From NCBI GenBank assembly GCA_964414585.1, contig CAYPXR010000055.1, positions 1-64,000 on the forward strand: a DNA stretch of 64,000 nt. Reading direction: 5' to 3'. Numbering within the stretch: position 1 is the stretch's first letter; every line of letters starts with the position of its first letter. The position numbers and the translations under genes are program-made. Shown in pieces: positions 1-7,821 of this stretch. Below the pieces are notes generated by a model. It did no database searches and had not been told where the DNA came from. It worked only from the letters and a program-made list of their open reading frames with translations. Source of the DNA: DATEMU01 sp964414585 (lineage in GTDB: Bacteria; Planctomycetota; Phycisphaerae; UBA1845; UTPLA1).

Positions 1-708
1 CGGATAGCGAAGCGTCTTTTCCTTCATGTTCGTGGCGGGAATCGTCTTGATCAGGCTGCGAAGGCCGTCGGTGTTGAACGCTTCAAGCTGGCCGACCTTG
101 GGGAAGTCGATCAACTCCGGCTCGCTGAGCGCGGGCTTCACGACGACCTTGCCGTTCTCAACGAGCCGCGACGGCCGGGTGTATTCCTCCAGCACGTCCG
201 CCGGCGCGAACGGGGCCTTGTACTGGTAGGGCCACGTTCGCGCTTTGGGTAGACCGCCGACGTAGAACGTCACATCGTCGACCCTTTCAAGCTCCGCCGC
301 GCAGTGCCCGATGATGATGTTCGCCAGCCCGGGCGCGACACCGCAATCGACGACGGCGGTCACACCATGCTTCTTGGCGAGGCCGTCCAGCTCCGTTTGG
401 TCCTCGATCATGAAGGAGATGTCGGCGAAGGGCTTGCCGGATTCGATGACCGCGCGGAGCGTCATGAAGCCGAGCGTGCTGGGCATCGCCCCGACGACAA
501 GATCCGCGCCGGCGACCGCCTTCGTGATCTGTTCCGGTCCCCCAAGGTCCTGGCAATGGGTGGCGAGGCGGGGGATGCCTTTGAGCCGGTCGAGATTCTT
601 CGGACTGACGTCAAAGGCCGCCACTTCAAACGCCGGATCGGCGGCGAGATCGCGCGCCATCGTCGCCCCGACTAGCCCACATCCTAAAACGACGGCCTTT
701 TTCGGCAT
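1..708 (-). CDS. Saccharopine dehydrogenase-like oxidoreductase, 3' end cut by window
   Basis: The reading frame starts at an ATG preceded by GGAG and runs off the left edge, so only the first 236 residues are visible. The N-terminus (KKAVVLGCGLVGATMARDLA) is a Rossmann nucleotide-binding loop. It is followed by a segment where the substrate-side strand reads VVDCGVAPGLANIIIG, as in saccharopine dehydrogenase and lysine-6-dehydrogenase-like proteins. The family reduces or oxidises amino-acid derivatives with NAD(P). The exact substrate cannot be told from this part. The next gene is divergent, so the start region also separates two transcription units. Confidence 0.8.
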   Translation of the reverse strand, partial: MPKKAVVLGCGLVGATMARDLAADPAFEVAAFDVSPKNLDRLKGIPRLATHCQDLGGPEQITKAVAGADLVVGAMPSTLGFMTLRAVIESGKPFADISFMIEDQTELDGLAKKHGVTAVVDCGVAPGLANIIIGHCAAELERVDDVTFYVGGLPKARTWPYQYKAPFAPADVLEEYTRPSRLVENGKVVVKPALSEPELIDFPKVGQLEAFNTDGLRSLIKTIPATNMKEKTLRYP

Positions 709-810
709 CGGTCCTGCTCCTCAACCTGAGTCGGGGGATTGTAACCGCAACCGGCGTCGTGTTTGAGTCGCGCGCCGGCCCGCATAAAATGCCGATCCGT
801 GGAAACCGCC

Positions 811-2076
811 ATGACATTCGAACGCTGGGTCTATCTCATCGTCGCCGTTCTGACGGCGCTGACGTGCACCCAGGGAGTCTGGATGCTGAGGGAAGTGACC
901 CAGTTCCACCTTTACGTGCGACGAAAGACGTCGGGGGCCTGGGAGTTGAAAGACGCCGCGGGAAAGTTCCGTTACCAGCCGCGCGTCGCGGTCATCCTGC
1001 CTTGCTGCGGCGTCGATGAGCGGCTGCACCAGACCGTCGAACGGCTCGGCAAACAGAATTACGCCGACTACGAGATCATCTTTACGCTCGAATCGCAGTC
1101 CGACCCGGCCTTTGAGGCGATTGAAAAATGGACGGAGGGCTGGACGAGCGTGCGCCACCAGCGCGTCGTCGCCGGGCTCACGCAGCATCGCTCGCAGAAG
1201 ATTCACAATCTGCTGGCCGCCGTGGAAAAAGTCGCGCCGGACCGGGAAGTGCTCGTCTTTCTGGACTCCGACGCCGTTCCCCACGCCGACTGGATCGGCC
1301 ATCTCGTCGCGCCGCTCGCCGACGACGCCGTCGGCGCGGCGACCGGCTTTCGCTGGTACTGCGCGTCCGGTGGCATCGCCAACGGCGTCCGCTCGGTCTG
1401 GAATGCCGCCAGCGTCCCGCTCATTCGAGACGAAAGGCGGAATTTCTGCTGGGGCGGCGCTACGGCCGTCCGCGTCGACCGATTCAAATCGATGAACGTC
1501 GCCGCTCGATGGGCACGGGCCTTGTCCGATGACTACCAGATGACCCGCGCGGTCCGCGACGCCGGTCTGATCATTCGCTTCGTCCCGCAGGCGCTGATTC
1601 CCAGCCACGACCGCACGACGTTTCGCGGCTTTTGGGAGTTCGCCCGGCGGCAGCTCATCATTACGCGGGTCTGCGGCCCGGAGATCTGGCGAATGGGCTT
1701 CTTGTTGTGCAACAACTTCGTCGTCGGAGGAACGGCGGCGGCCGTGCTCTTTTTTTCCTGCCTATTCGGCTGGTTTGGAACGATGACCGCCGGCTGGTGG
1801 GCCTTCGCCGGTTGGATGGTGATCCTGTCGATGGCCTTCACGAACGTGTCGCTTCGCCAACTTGCCGTGCGCCGCGTGCTCGGTCCTCCGGACGTGACGT
1901 GGAAGGACGCGGCCTGGGACATCGCCGGCATATTCTTCGCCGGCGGGCTTCATCAATCGCTCTTCGCCGCGTCAATGAGACCGCGAAGCTTTGTCTGGCG
2001 GAACACGGAGTACGAGATGATCTCGCCGGACGAGACGCGGGTCCTTAGGCGAGTGGACCCTGCCCTCGGCTCTTAA
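811..2076 (+). CDS. Membrane-anchored family 2/21-type glycosyltransferase
   Basis: A 421-residue protein with one N-terminal membrane helix (about residues 5-25) and hydrophobic C-terminal helices (about 310-350). The catalytic domain shows the GT-A landmarks: VAVILPCCGVDE near residue 60, the metal-binding LDSDA near 151, LSDDYQMTR near 240, and a basic FARRQLIITR segment. This pattern resembles ceramide-glucosyltransferase-type (GT21/HpnI-like) enzymes more than soluble GT2 enzymes. The ATG at 811 is preferred over an upstream one at 763 because GGAAA precedes it and it places the helix at the N-terminus. Acceptor and donor sugar are not determinable. Confidence 0.8.
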   Translation: MTFERWVYLIVAVLTALTCTQGVWMLREVTQFHLYVRRKTSGAWELKDAAGKFRYQPRVAVILPCCGVDERLHQTVERLGKQNYADYEIIFTLESQSDPAFEAIEKWTEGWTSVRHQRVVAGLTQHRSQKIHNLLAAVEKVAPDREVLVFLDSDAVPHADWIGHLVAPLADDAVGAATGFRWYCASGGIANGVRSVWNAASVPLIRDERRNFCWGGATAVRVDRFKSMNVAARWARALSDDYQMTRAVRDAGLIIRFVPQALIPSHDRTTFRGFWEFARRQLIITRVCGPEIWRMGFLLCNNFVVGGTAAAVLFFSCLFGWFGTMTAGWWAFAGWMVILSMAFTNVSLRQLAVRRVLGPPDVTWKDAAWDIAGIFFAGGLHQSLFAASMRPRSFVWRNTEYEMISPDETRVLRRVDPALGS

Positions 2077-2092
2077 TTCGATCCGGATGACG

Positions 2093-2121
2093 TTGAACGA
2101 TTGGTGATTCTGCGCTACATT
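2093..2121 (+). promoter_or_regulatory. Sigma-70-type promoter for glyA
   Basis: TTGAAC and TACATT hexamers are separated by 17 nt and lie 36 nt before the glyA start, in the gap after the glycosyltransferase gene. Confidence 0.5.
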
Positions 2122-2157
2122 ACCGGGACGAAACAAGATCACTGTAAGGATTTTCTC

Positions 2158-3477
2158 ATGGCCCAGTCCAAAAATCCCATCGCCGATCAGGACCCCGAAG
2201 TCTGGAAGGCCTTTGTCGCCGAGGAAGAACGCCAGGCGAAGACGCTGGAACTCATCGCCTCGGAGAACCACGTCAGCGCGGCGGTGCTGGCCGCGGCGGG
2301 CTCCGTTTTCACGAACAAATACGCGGAGGGTTATCCCGGCAAGCGTTACTACGGCGGCTGCGAAAACATGGACATCGTCGAGCGCCTCGCCATCGACCGC
2401 GCCAAGGCCCTCTTCGGCTGCGACCATGCCAACGTCCAGCCCCACTCCGGCAGCCAGGCCAATCAGGCCGTGCTGCTCGCCGCGATGAACCCCGGTTCGC
2501 GCTTCGATGAAGCCGAGCAAAAGGAAAAGAATCCCGGCGAGCCCGTGCGGACGCCGGGCGACATGATCCTTTCGCTGCACCTCGACCACGGCGGCCACCT
2601 CTCGCATGGCAAGGCCGTCAACATCAGCGGCAAGTGGTTCCGCGTGACGCATTATTTCGTCGATCGGGAGACCGGTCGGATCAACATGGACGAGGTTCGG
2701 AGCCTCGCCCGCGACTGCAAACCCAAGCTCATCATCACCGGCGCGTCGGCCTATCCGCGAATCTGGGACTGGGCCGGTTTCGCGTCGATCGCCAAGGAGG
2801 CCGGCGCATTGCTCATGGCGGACATCGCCCACATCGCCGGTCTCGTCGCGGCGGGCTTGCACCCCAGTCCGGTACCGGTGGCCGATTTCGTCACCACGAC
2901 GACACACAAGACGCTGCGCGGCCCGCGCGCCGGCCTGACGATGTGCAAGGAAGCCTGGGCCAAGAAGATCGACTCGGCCGTCTTTCCCGGTCTGCAAGGC
3001 GGACCGCTCATGCACATCATCGCCGCCAAGGCCGTCGCCTTCGGCGAAGCGCTCAAGCCGGAGTTCAAGGCGTACCAACAACTCATCCTCGACAATGCAA
3101 AGGCCCTCGCGGAATCGCTCCTGTCGAGAGGTCAATCGCTCGTCTCCGGCGGCACGGACAATCACCTGATGCTTCTCGACCTGCGCAAGGGCTATCCGAA
3201 CGTCTCCGGCGCGATGGCCGAGGACTGGCTCGGCCAGGCCGGCATCGTCGTCAACAAGAACATGATCCCCTTCGACGAACGCAAGCCGATGGAAACGAGC
3301 GGCCTGCGGATCGGTACGCCCGCGCTCTCCACGCGAAAGATGGGGCCTGACGAGATGCGCCGCATCGCCGGCTTGATCGATCGCGTCCTCTCGTCGGGCG
3401 GGGCCAAACAGGCGATCGACTCCGTCCACGGCGAAGTGCTGGAGCTTTGCGAACAATTCCCGCTGCCGAAACACTAA
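2158..3477 (+). CDS. glyA: Serine hydroxymethyltransferase
   Basis: Interconverts serine and glycine with tetrahydrofolate, feeding one-carbon metabolism in the cytosol. The 439-residue protein has the family signature at its start (LELIASENHVS), HSGSQANQAV, and the PLP lysine in TTTTHKTLRGPRAG (K251). The ATG at 2158 is chosen because TAAGGA precedes it and the family begins here; an upstream in-frame start adds 19 unrelated residues. Residues about 110-134 carry a charged insertion between the usual ALL..PGD and LDHGGHLSHG motifs, which most bacterial SHMTs lack. It is otherwise full length. Confidence 0.96.
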   Translation: MAQSKNPIADQDPEVWKAFVAEEERQAKTLELIASENHVSAAVLAAAGSVFTNKYAEGYPGKRYYGGCENMDIVERLAIDRAKALFGCDHANVQPHSGSQANQAVLLAAMNPGSRFDEAEQKEKNPGEPVRTPGDMILSLHLDHGGHLSHGKAVNISGKWFRVTHYFVDRETGRINMDEVRSLARDCKPKLIITGASAYPRIWDWAGFASIAKEAGALLMADIAHIAGLVAAGLHPSPVPVADFVTTTTHKTLRGPRAGLTMCKEAWAKKIDSAVFPGLQGGPLMHIIAAKAVAFGEALKPEFKAYQQLILDNAKALAESLLSRGQSLVSGGTDNHLMLLDLRKGYPNVSGAMAEDWLGQAGIVVNKNMIPFDERKPMETSGLRIGTPALSTRKMGPDEMRRIAGLIDRVLSSGGAKQAIDSVHGEVLELCEQFPLPKH

Positions 3478-3491
3478 ACAAATAGCAAATG

Positions 3492-3568
3492 GCGAATAGC
3501 CAATAGCGAATTGAAGATGAGACGCCGCCAGTTTGTCCTCCTGTTGAAATTCGCTATTGGCTATTCGC
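3492..3568. repeat. 21-bp perfect inverted repeat built of AATAGCGAATAGC units
   Basis: The left arm at 3492-3512 is the exact reverse complement of the right arm at 3548-3568, with a 35-nt spacer. Both arms consist of iterated AATAGC/GCGAAT words. The start codon of the following lipoprotein gene lies in the spacer, and the right arm codes for part of its signal peptide. A related AATAGCGAATAGCGAA stretch occurs at 61280-61295. Nothing like a terminator U-tract follows, so a mobile palindromic repeat or translation-masking hairpin fits better. Confidence 0.85.
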
Positions 3569-4170
3569 TATTCGTCATTCCACTCGGCTGTTCCGGTGGC
3601 GCCAGAATCAACTTCATCTCGCTCAACACCAACGCCATCGATCCTCCGCAAGTGGAGCCCGTTCGATTCGCCGCCCAGCAATGCTATTGGTGGCGTGACG
3701 CATCCGGCGACTTCAACATCGCGATGCAGTGTCGAAAGGGCAATCTGCTGCTCGGAAAGCTCGGCGATGTGGAAATCGACCTTTCATTGGCCCTCGACGG
3801 TCCGCCCGCCGGGAGTGGCCGAGATTATCCGCTACGTCAACGAGAGGTCCGGGCGGTCGTTTTGGCGCCCGCCGGAAATCAGCGCCTCGTCGCCCACACG
3901 GGGTTCCTCTCCGTGATCACCGACCGCAACGGCAATTATCATGGAAGCTACCGAGTCTGGATGACGCCGCTGTCCGAGCTGAACGTACTCTCGTTCCTGC
4001 CCCAGCGCCCCGGGCCGGTCCTTTGTTTCGGGACCTTTTCGGCCGTTCACGAAGAGTCGCGGGGTCGCGCGATTCGGGAACAATCGGAGACCGGCGGCTG
4101 GGCACGCACGCCGAGAATTGCCGCTCCGACAACCAGTCGGCCGGCTTCTCCCGCATCGGCGACGCCCTGA
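3517..4170 (+). CDS. Hypothetical lipoprotein-like protein
   Basis: A 217-residue protein starting with a basic stretch and a hydrophobic segment ending in VIPLGCSGG, which resembles a lipoprotein signal although the -3 residue is not ideal. The middle part contains an aromatic segment (CYWWRD) and strand-rich sequence. The last 40 residues are Arg/Pro/Ser/Thr-rich and of low complexity. An in-frame TTG at 3511 is an alternative start. No known domain is recognised. Its first 17 codons overlap the right arm of the 21-bp inverted repeat, so the signal sequence may have been partly rewritten by that repeat. It lies upstream of the diguanylate cyclase gene. Confidence 0.6.
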   Translation: MRRRQFVLLLKFAIGYSLFVIPLGCSGGARINFISLNTNAIDPPQVEPVRFAAQQCYWWRDASGDFNIAMQCRKGNLLLGKLGDVEIDLSLALDGPPAGSGRDYPLRQREVRAVVLAPAGNQRLVAHTGFLSVITDRNGNYHGSYRVWMTPLSELNVLSFLPQRPGPVLCFGTFSAVHEESRGRAIREQSETGGWARTPRIAAPTTSRPASPASATP

Positions 4171-4316
4171 GCCAACGATCGATTCTCGGACGACAACGCC
4201 GGCTTTGTTTCGCAACCGGCCATATCGTACGTTTTGGCAGTGGAAGCCGAAGTATCTCCGCGCACCGCGCGGATCGCGGAACTGTTGAAACATTGCGGAA
4301 CAAAGAAATCGCACAA

Positions 4317-5708
4317 TTGAACCTCACACGAGATCCAACCGACGCACCAGATCCTCCGGAATCATGGCGGAGCGCAACCACCGTCAACCGGGTGATCCAT
4401 CGTTGGTTGCTTCTTGCGGTCCTGCCTGTCCTCGTCGTCGCGTGGGTTCTGCACGATCTCACCGAGCGGAAACAAGCCCGAAGTTCGCAGGACATGGCCG
4501 TGAGATCCATGGCGCATGCGCTGGCCTCGTGGTGGCCGGCCCATGATCCGCGGGCGGCGGAAGATCTCCAAAAAAAATGTCTGCAAATGATCGCGCAACC
4601 TGCGGTGCTCGGGGCCGCCGTCTTCAATTCGCACGGAGAGCCGCTTGCACAAGCCGTCAGAAACACCGATCTATCGCCTTTTTTCAGCACCGGCCGAACG
4701 GGCAAGGTGTTCACGGACGCGCCGGTGACCCTGACGGCGCCAAGGGAATTGGCCGGCGAAATCCCGTTGGTCCAGCGAATGGATGTCGACCTCGGTCCGC
4801 AATTCACCCGGGACCGGCCTGCGAGATTGTCACTTCTGGTCGGCGCGGTGGATGCGACGGCCGCGGGCGGATCGAGTTGGGGGTATCCGGCCGCGTTGGC
4901 GGCGATCGCGGCGGTCGCATTGCTACTTGCGAGTCGGGCGCTTCGGCGCAATATCGTCCATCCCATCTCCCGTCTCCTCGAGACGACAACGACTCCGCTG
5001 TCGAATGTCGATCTAAGCGACCCATCGGCCCAAACGCCCGAATTCGATGCGCTGGCCGGCAAGATCGTCGAATTTCGGGAAGAGGCCTTTCATTGGCGCG
5101 GGCAGGCCGAGCGGGTCGAGCGCCGCATGGCCCTCCAGATTGCTTCGCAAACGCGCGAGATCTCTCGAGACCTTCGCCGGGTCCAGCGCGAAGCCTGGAT
5201 CGACGCGCTGACCCAAATCAAGAATCGCCGCTTCCTGGACGAGCACCTTCCCGCCGTCTTCGCCGCGCACCGTGATGCCGATCTTGATCTGTCGGTGGTC
5301 ATGATCGACCTCGACCATTTCAAACGCCTTAACGACGAACGGGGTCATCCAGCGGGGGACGAGGTTCTCGTTTTTGTCGGCGAGTTGCTCCGGCAATGCC
5401 TGCGCGCGGACGACATCGCGGTTCGCTACGGCGGAGACGAATTCGTGCTCATCCTTCCGGGGATCGCGGCCGACGACGCCGCGGCGCTGACCCGGCGGCT
5501 GATGGCTCTGTTCGCACAACGGGTCAAGGTGATGTTCGACGGCCAAGCGTCGGTGGGAATGACCGCCGGCATCGCCAGTCTCGTCAATACCCGGCCGCAA
5601 ACGCCGGCCGGACTGCTCGCCGTCGCCGACCACGCGCTCTATCAGGCGAAAAAATCCGGCCGCGGTGGTATACAAATTGGCCGCACGTACGAGCGGAAAT
5701 CAGCGTAA
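4317..5708 (+). CDS. Membrane-bound diguanylate cyclase (GGDEF)
   Basis: Makes cyclic di-GMP from two GTP. About 463 residues: a membrane helix near residues 25-42, a periplasmic sensor-like region to about 180, a second helix near 185-205, a linker with charged, coiled-coil-like sequence, then a GGDEF domain. The active site reads RYGGDEF (GGDEF at about 372-376). The inhibitory I-site RADD sits the canonical five residues before it, so product feedback is possible. VMIDLDHFKRLND and GHPAGDEVL motifs are intact. The start is uncertain: TTG at 4317 and GTG at 4392 are candidates, neither with a strong ribosome site. The open frame further upstream overlaps the lipoprotein gene. Confidence 0.88.
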   Translation: MNLTRDPTDAPDPPESWRSATTVNRVIHRWLLLAVLPVLVVAWVLHDLTERKQARSSQDMAVRSMAHALASWWPAHDPRAAEDLQKKCLQMIAQPAVLGAAVFNSHGEPLAQAVRNTDLSPFFSTGRTGKVFTDAPVTLTAPRELAGEIPLVQRMDVDLGPQFTRDRPARLSLLVGAVDATAAGGSSWGYPAALAAIAAVALLLASRALRRNIVHPISRLLETTTTPLSNVDLSDPSAQTPEFDALAGKIVEFREEAFHWRGQAERVERRMALQIASQTREISRDLRRVQREAWIDALTQIKNRRFLDEHLPAVFAAHRDADLDLSVVMIDLDHFKRLNDERGHPAGDEVLVFVGELLRQCLRADDIAVRYGGDEFVLILPGIAADDAAALTRRLMALFAQRVKVMFDGQASVGMTAGIASLVNTRPQTPAGLLAVADHALYQAKKSGRGGIQIGRTYERKSA

Positions 5709-5819
5709 GGAGACACCGCAGTCGACAACCGGCCCGCGCCCACTATAATTCCGAAAGAACGGCGGCGACTCCTCGTCGCTGATGATGAAGTACCTTGCGA
5801 ACCGTGAGCCGGCAAGCCC

Positions 5820-6752
5820 TTGCGACACCCTCTCCCTCTACTGATTCTGGTCGGCTCGATGTTCGTCGGATCATCCGGCTGCGGCACGGCCGTCAAGCTC
5901 CTCGCCAAGACGCAACAGCAAGGCGACCGTGAATTCGGACTCACCTATTATCTCGGCGGCGCCGGTCCCATCGGCAACGTCGGTTCGCTCGACGTGCCCG
6001 GCGGCCTGTCGGAAGCGGGCTACAAGGGCGCCGTCGAAGTTTATACGTGGCAGAGCCTGACCCATGCGGGCGATCAGATCAATCTCTCGCGCAATCGATC
6101 CAAGGCCGCCGAGCTGGCTGCGGAGATTAAACAGTACCGCCGAAAATACCCCGACCAGGAAATTAACATCATCGCTCTTTCCGCGGGGACAGGCATCGCA
6201 GCCTTCGCTTTGGAATACCTTCCCGAAGACATTCAAATTGATCACGCGGTCTTCCTGGGGTGCAGTCTGTCCAGCCGGTACGATCTGACGCGGGCCCTTC
6301 GACGGATTCGAGGCGGGCTTTACGTCGTCTATTCCGAATTTGATCCCATTTTGAAAAACGTCGTCTGGTACACGGGGACCGTCGATCGCAGCTCGGCCGA
6401 GGACGGCGTCGCCGGGCTGGAAGGATTTCGCCTGCCCGAACACAAGGGCCCCGACACCGAACGGCATTACGCCAAGCTTCATAACGTGCCCTATCGTTAT
6501 GAATTCTACGACTACGGCTACGAAGGCCGGCATACCGACAGCACGCGCCGGGAATTTATCCGCGAGTTCGTCGCGCCGGTCATTCTGGGCGACGACCAGC
6601 GACTGCGCGGCGAAATGCACGAGGAAAATCCGTTGGTCCGCCAGGCGTCACGTCCGCCCGCCCATGCGCCGACCAGCCATCAGGCGAAGAAACGCGGTTC
6701 CGCATCGAGTCACCCCAGCTCGACGACCCAACCGCGAAGGCGCCAGGAGTAA
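5820..6752 (+). CDS. Lipoprotein with alpha/beta-hydrolase-like fold
   Basis: A 310-residue protein with an N-terminal hydrophobic segment ending in GSSGC, a lipobox-like site. Residues about 115-130 read NIIALSAGTGIAAFAL, a G/A-x-S-x-G nucleophile-elbow pattern of serine hydrolases. A late acidic/His pair cannot be assigned safely. The C-terminus (about 275-310) is a low-complexity Ser/Arg/Pro tail. The only plausible start is TTG 5820; ATG 5859 would remove most of the signal. The gene ends 5 nt before the TetR gene and is probably co-transcribed with it. Substrate unknown. Confidence 0.7.
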   Translation: MRHPLPLLILVGSMFVGSSGCGTAVKLLAKTQQQGDREFGLTYYLGGAGPIGNVGSLDVPGGLSEAGYKGAVEVYTWQSLTHAGDQINLSRNRSKAAELAAEIKQYRRKYPDQEINIIALSAGTGIAAFALEYLPEDIQIDHAVFLGCSLSSRYDLTRALRRIRGGLYVVYSEFDPILKNVVWYTGTVDRSSAEDGVAGLEGFRLPEHKGPDTERHYAKLHNVPYRYEFYDYGYEGRHTDSTRREFIREFVAPVILGDDQRLRGEMHEENPLVRQASRPPAHAPTSHQAKKRGSASSHPSSTTQPRRRQE

Positions 6753-6757
6753 GTTCG

Positions 6758-7384
6758 ATGACCAGGCCTCCGCGCATGAAAGCCGGGGACCGCCGGCGGC
6801 AGCTTCTCGAGGCGTCGATCACCTGCTTCGCCGAACAAGGGTACCAGGGCACGACCACGGCAAGCCTCGCGCGGGCCGCCCAGGTTTCCGAACCCGTTCT
6901 CTATCGCCATTTCGCCAGCAAACAGGAGCTGTTCGTCGCGCTCCTGGAGCAAGTGGGCCGCGAAGTTCTCCGCGAATGGCGCAGGGCGATCGCCCCGCTC
7001 AAATCGCCTCAGGACCAGTTGCGCGTCCTCCTTCGCCTCAACCCCGCGACGACCGATCCCCGTACAAAGCAACTCTATCGCGTCATATTCTCCGCCCAAG
7101 CCGAATTCAACGAGCCGAAGATCCAGGCGGCCTTACGGGAGCATTACCAACGTTACGCCCAGTTCCTGACGAATGTGATTCGCCGCGCCCAACGCGCCCG
7201 CCAGGTACGAGAAGATGTCTCCGCCAACGGCCTCGCATGGCAACTAATCCATGCCGCTATTGGCTTCGCCCTCATCAAGCCCCTGGAGGTCCCGGGCCAT
7301 GCGACACCGGCGACCGTGGAACAGGCCATCGGCCTGCTCATGGAGCAGCTTGCCGGTGATCGAAACTCTCACGATGGAGCATAA
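6758..7384 (+). CDS. TetR/AcrR-family transcriptional regulator
   Basis: 208 residues. The N-terminal helix-turn-helix is typical: RRQLLEASITCFAEQGYQGTT, then SLARAAQVSEPVLYRHFASK, covering residues 13-58. The remainder is the helical ligand/dimer domain, with no recognisable ligand. The start ATG lies 8 nt after a GGAG that overlaps the stop of the upstream lipoprotein gene, so the two are likely co-expressed and the regulator may control its own operon. Confidence 0.9.
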   Translation: MTRPPRMKAGDRRRQLLEASITCFAEQGYQGTTTASLARAAQVSEPVLYRHFASKQELFVALLEQVGREVLREWRRAIAPLKSPQDQLRVLLRLNPATTDPRTKQLYRVIFSAQAEFNEPKIQAALREHYQRYAQFLTNVIRRAQRARQVREDVSANGLAWQLIHAAIGFALIKPLEVPGHATPATVEQAIGLLMEQLAGDRNSHDGA

Positions 7385-7409
7385 CGAAGGCGGGGGACGG
7401 CCCGTCGGG

Positions 7410-7634
7410 CTAGTCGGTCGTCTTTTCCGATCCGGCGTTCGATGAAGTCCCGCCGGTGTTGGCCGGTGGGCGCGGCGGATCGCGCTTGATTTCGTCGCCC
7501 GTATCTTGAAGGCCCTTCTTGAACTCGACGATGCCCTTGCCCAGGGAGCGGCCGACTTCCGGCAGTCGCCTGCCGAAGATCAGCAGGGCGATGAACGCGA
7601 TAATGAGCAGCTCCTGCCAGCCGAGATTGAACAT
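7410..7634 (-). CDS. tatA: Twin-arginine translocase subunit TatA/TatE
   Basis: Forms the pore-like assembly that moves folded proteins across the inner membrane. The 74-residue protein has the signature order: a short N-terminal helix (WQELLIIAFIALLIFG), the FGRRLPEVGRSLGKGIVEFKKG amphipathic segment, then a polar tail. The Gly-Arg after the Phe is typical of TatA rather than TatB. No tatC is in the window. It converges with the TetR gene. Confidence 0.93.
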   Translation of the reverse strand: MFNLGWQELLIIAFIALLIFGRRLPEVGRSLGKGIVEFKKGLQDTGDEIKRDPPRPPANTGGTSSNAGSEKTTD

Positions 7635-7821
7635 AGTCGTGCTCCCTAGAGGACTCTTGTCGCCTTAACTATATCGCCGTTTCACGCCACTTGCCAGATT
7701 GGGCCGTTGGAAGAAGGGCCGCCGTCGCCGGTCGGCAAGCGGGAAGGCAAGGATTGCCGATAGAAACAGTGTTATCCGCCCGTTTTTCGACCTCCCGGAC
7801 GATCTTTTTGCGAGCGCCCGA

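Noticed and set aside
1972..3474. 500-codon open frame opposite glyA
   Set aside because: It is a shadow of glyA produced by GC3 bias: His/Arg/Asp-rich composition, no motifs, no ribosome site. The same reasoning removes the long antisense frames at 20168-21502 (opposite ffh), 23922-25628 (opposite secA) and 48324-49757 (opposite the debranching enzyme).
3729..4316. N-terminal extension of the diguanylate cyclase
   Set aside because: The frame is open but Arg/Ser/Gly-rich with no domain, and it overlaps the lipoprotein gene, so the cyclase most likely starts at or after 4317.
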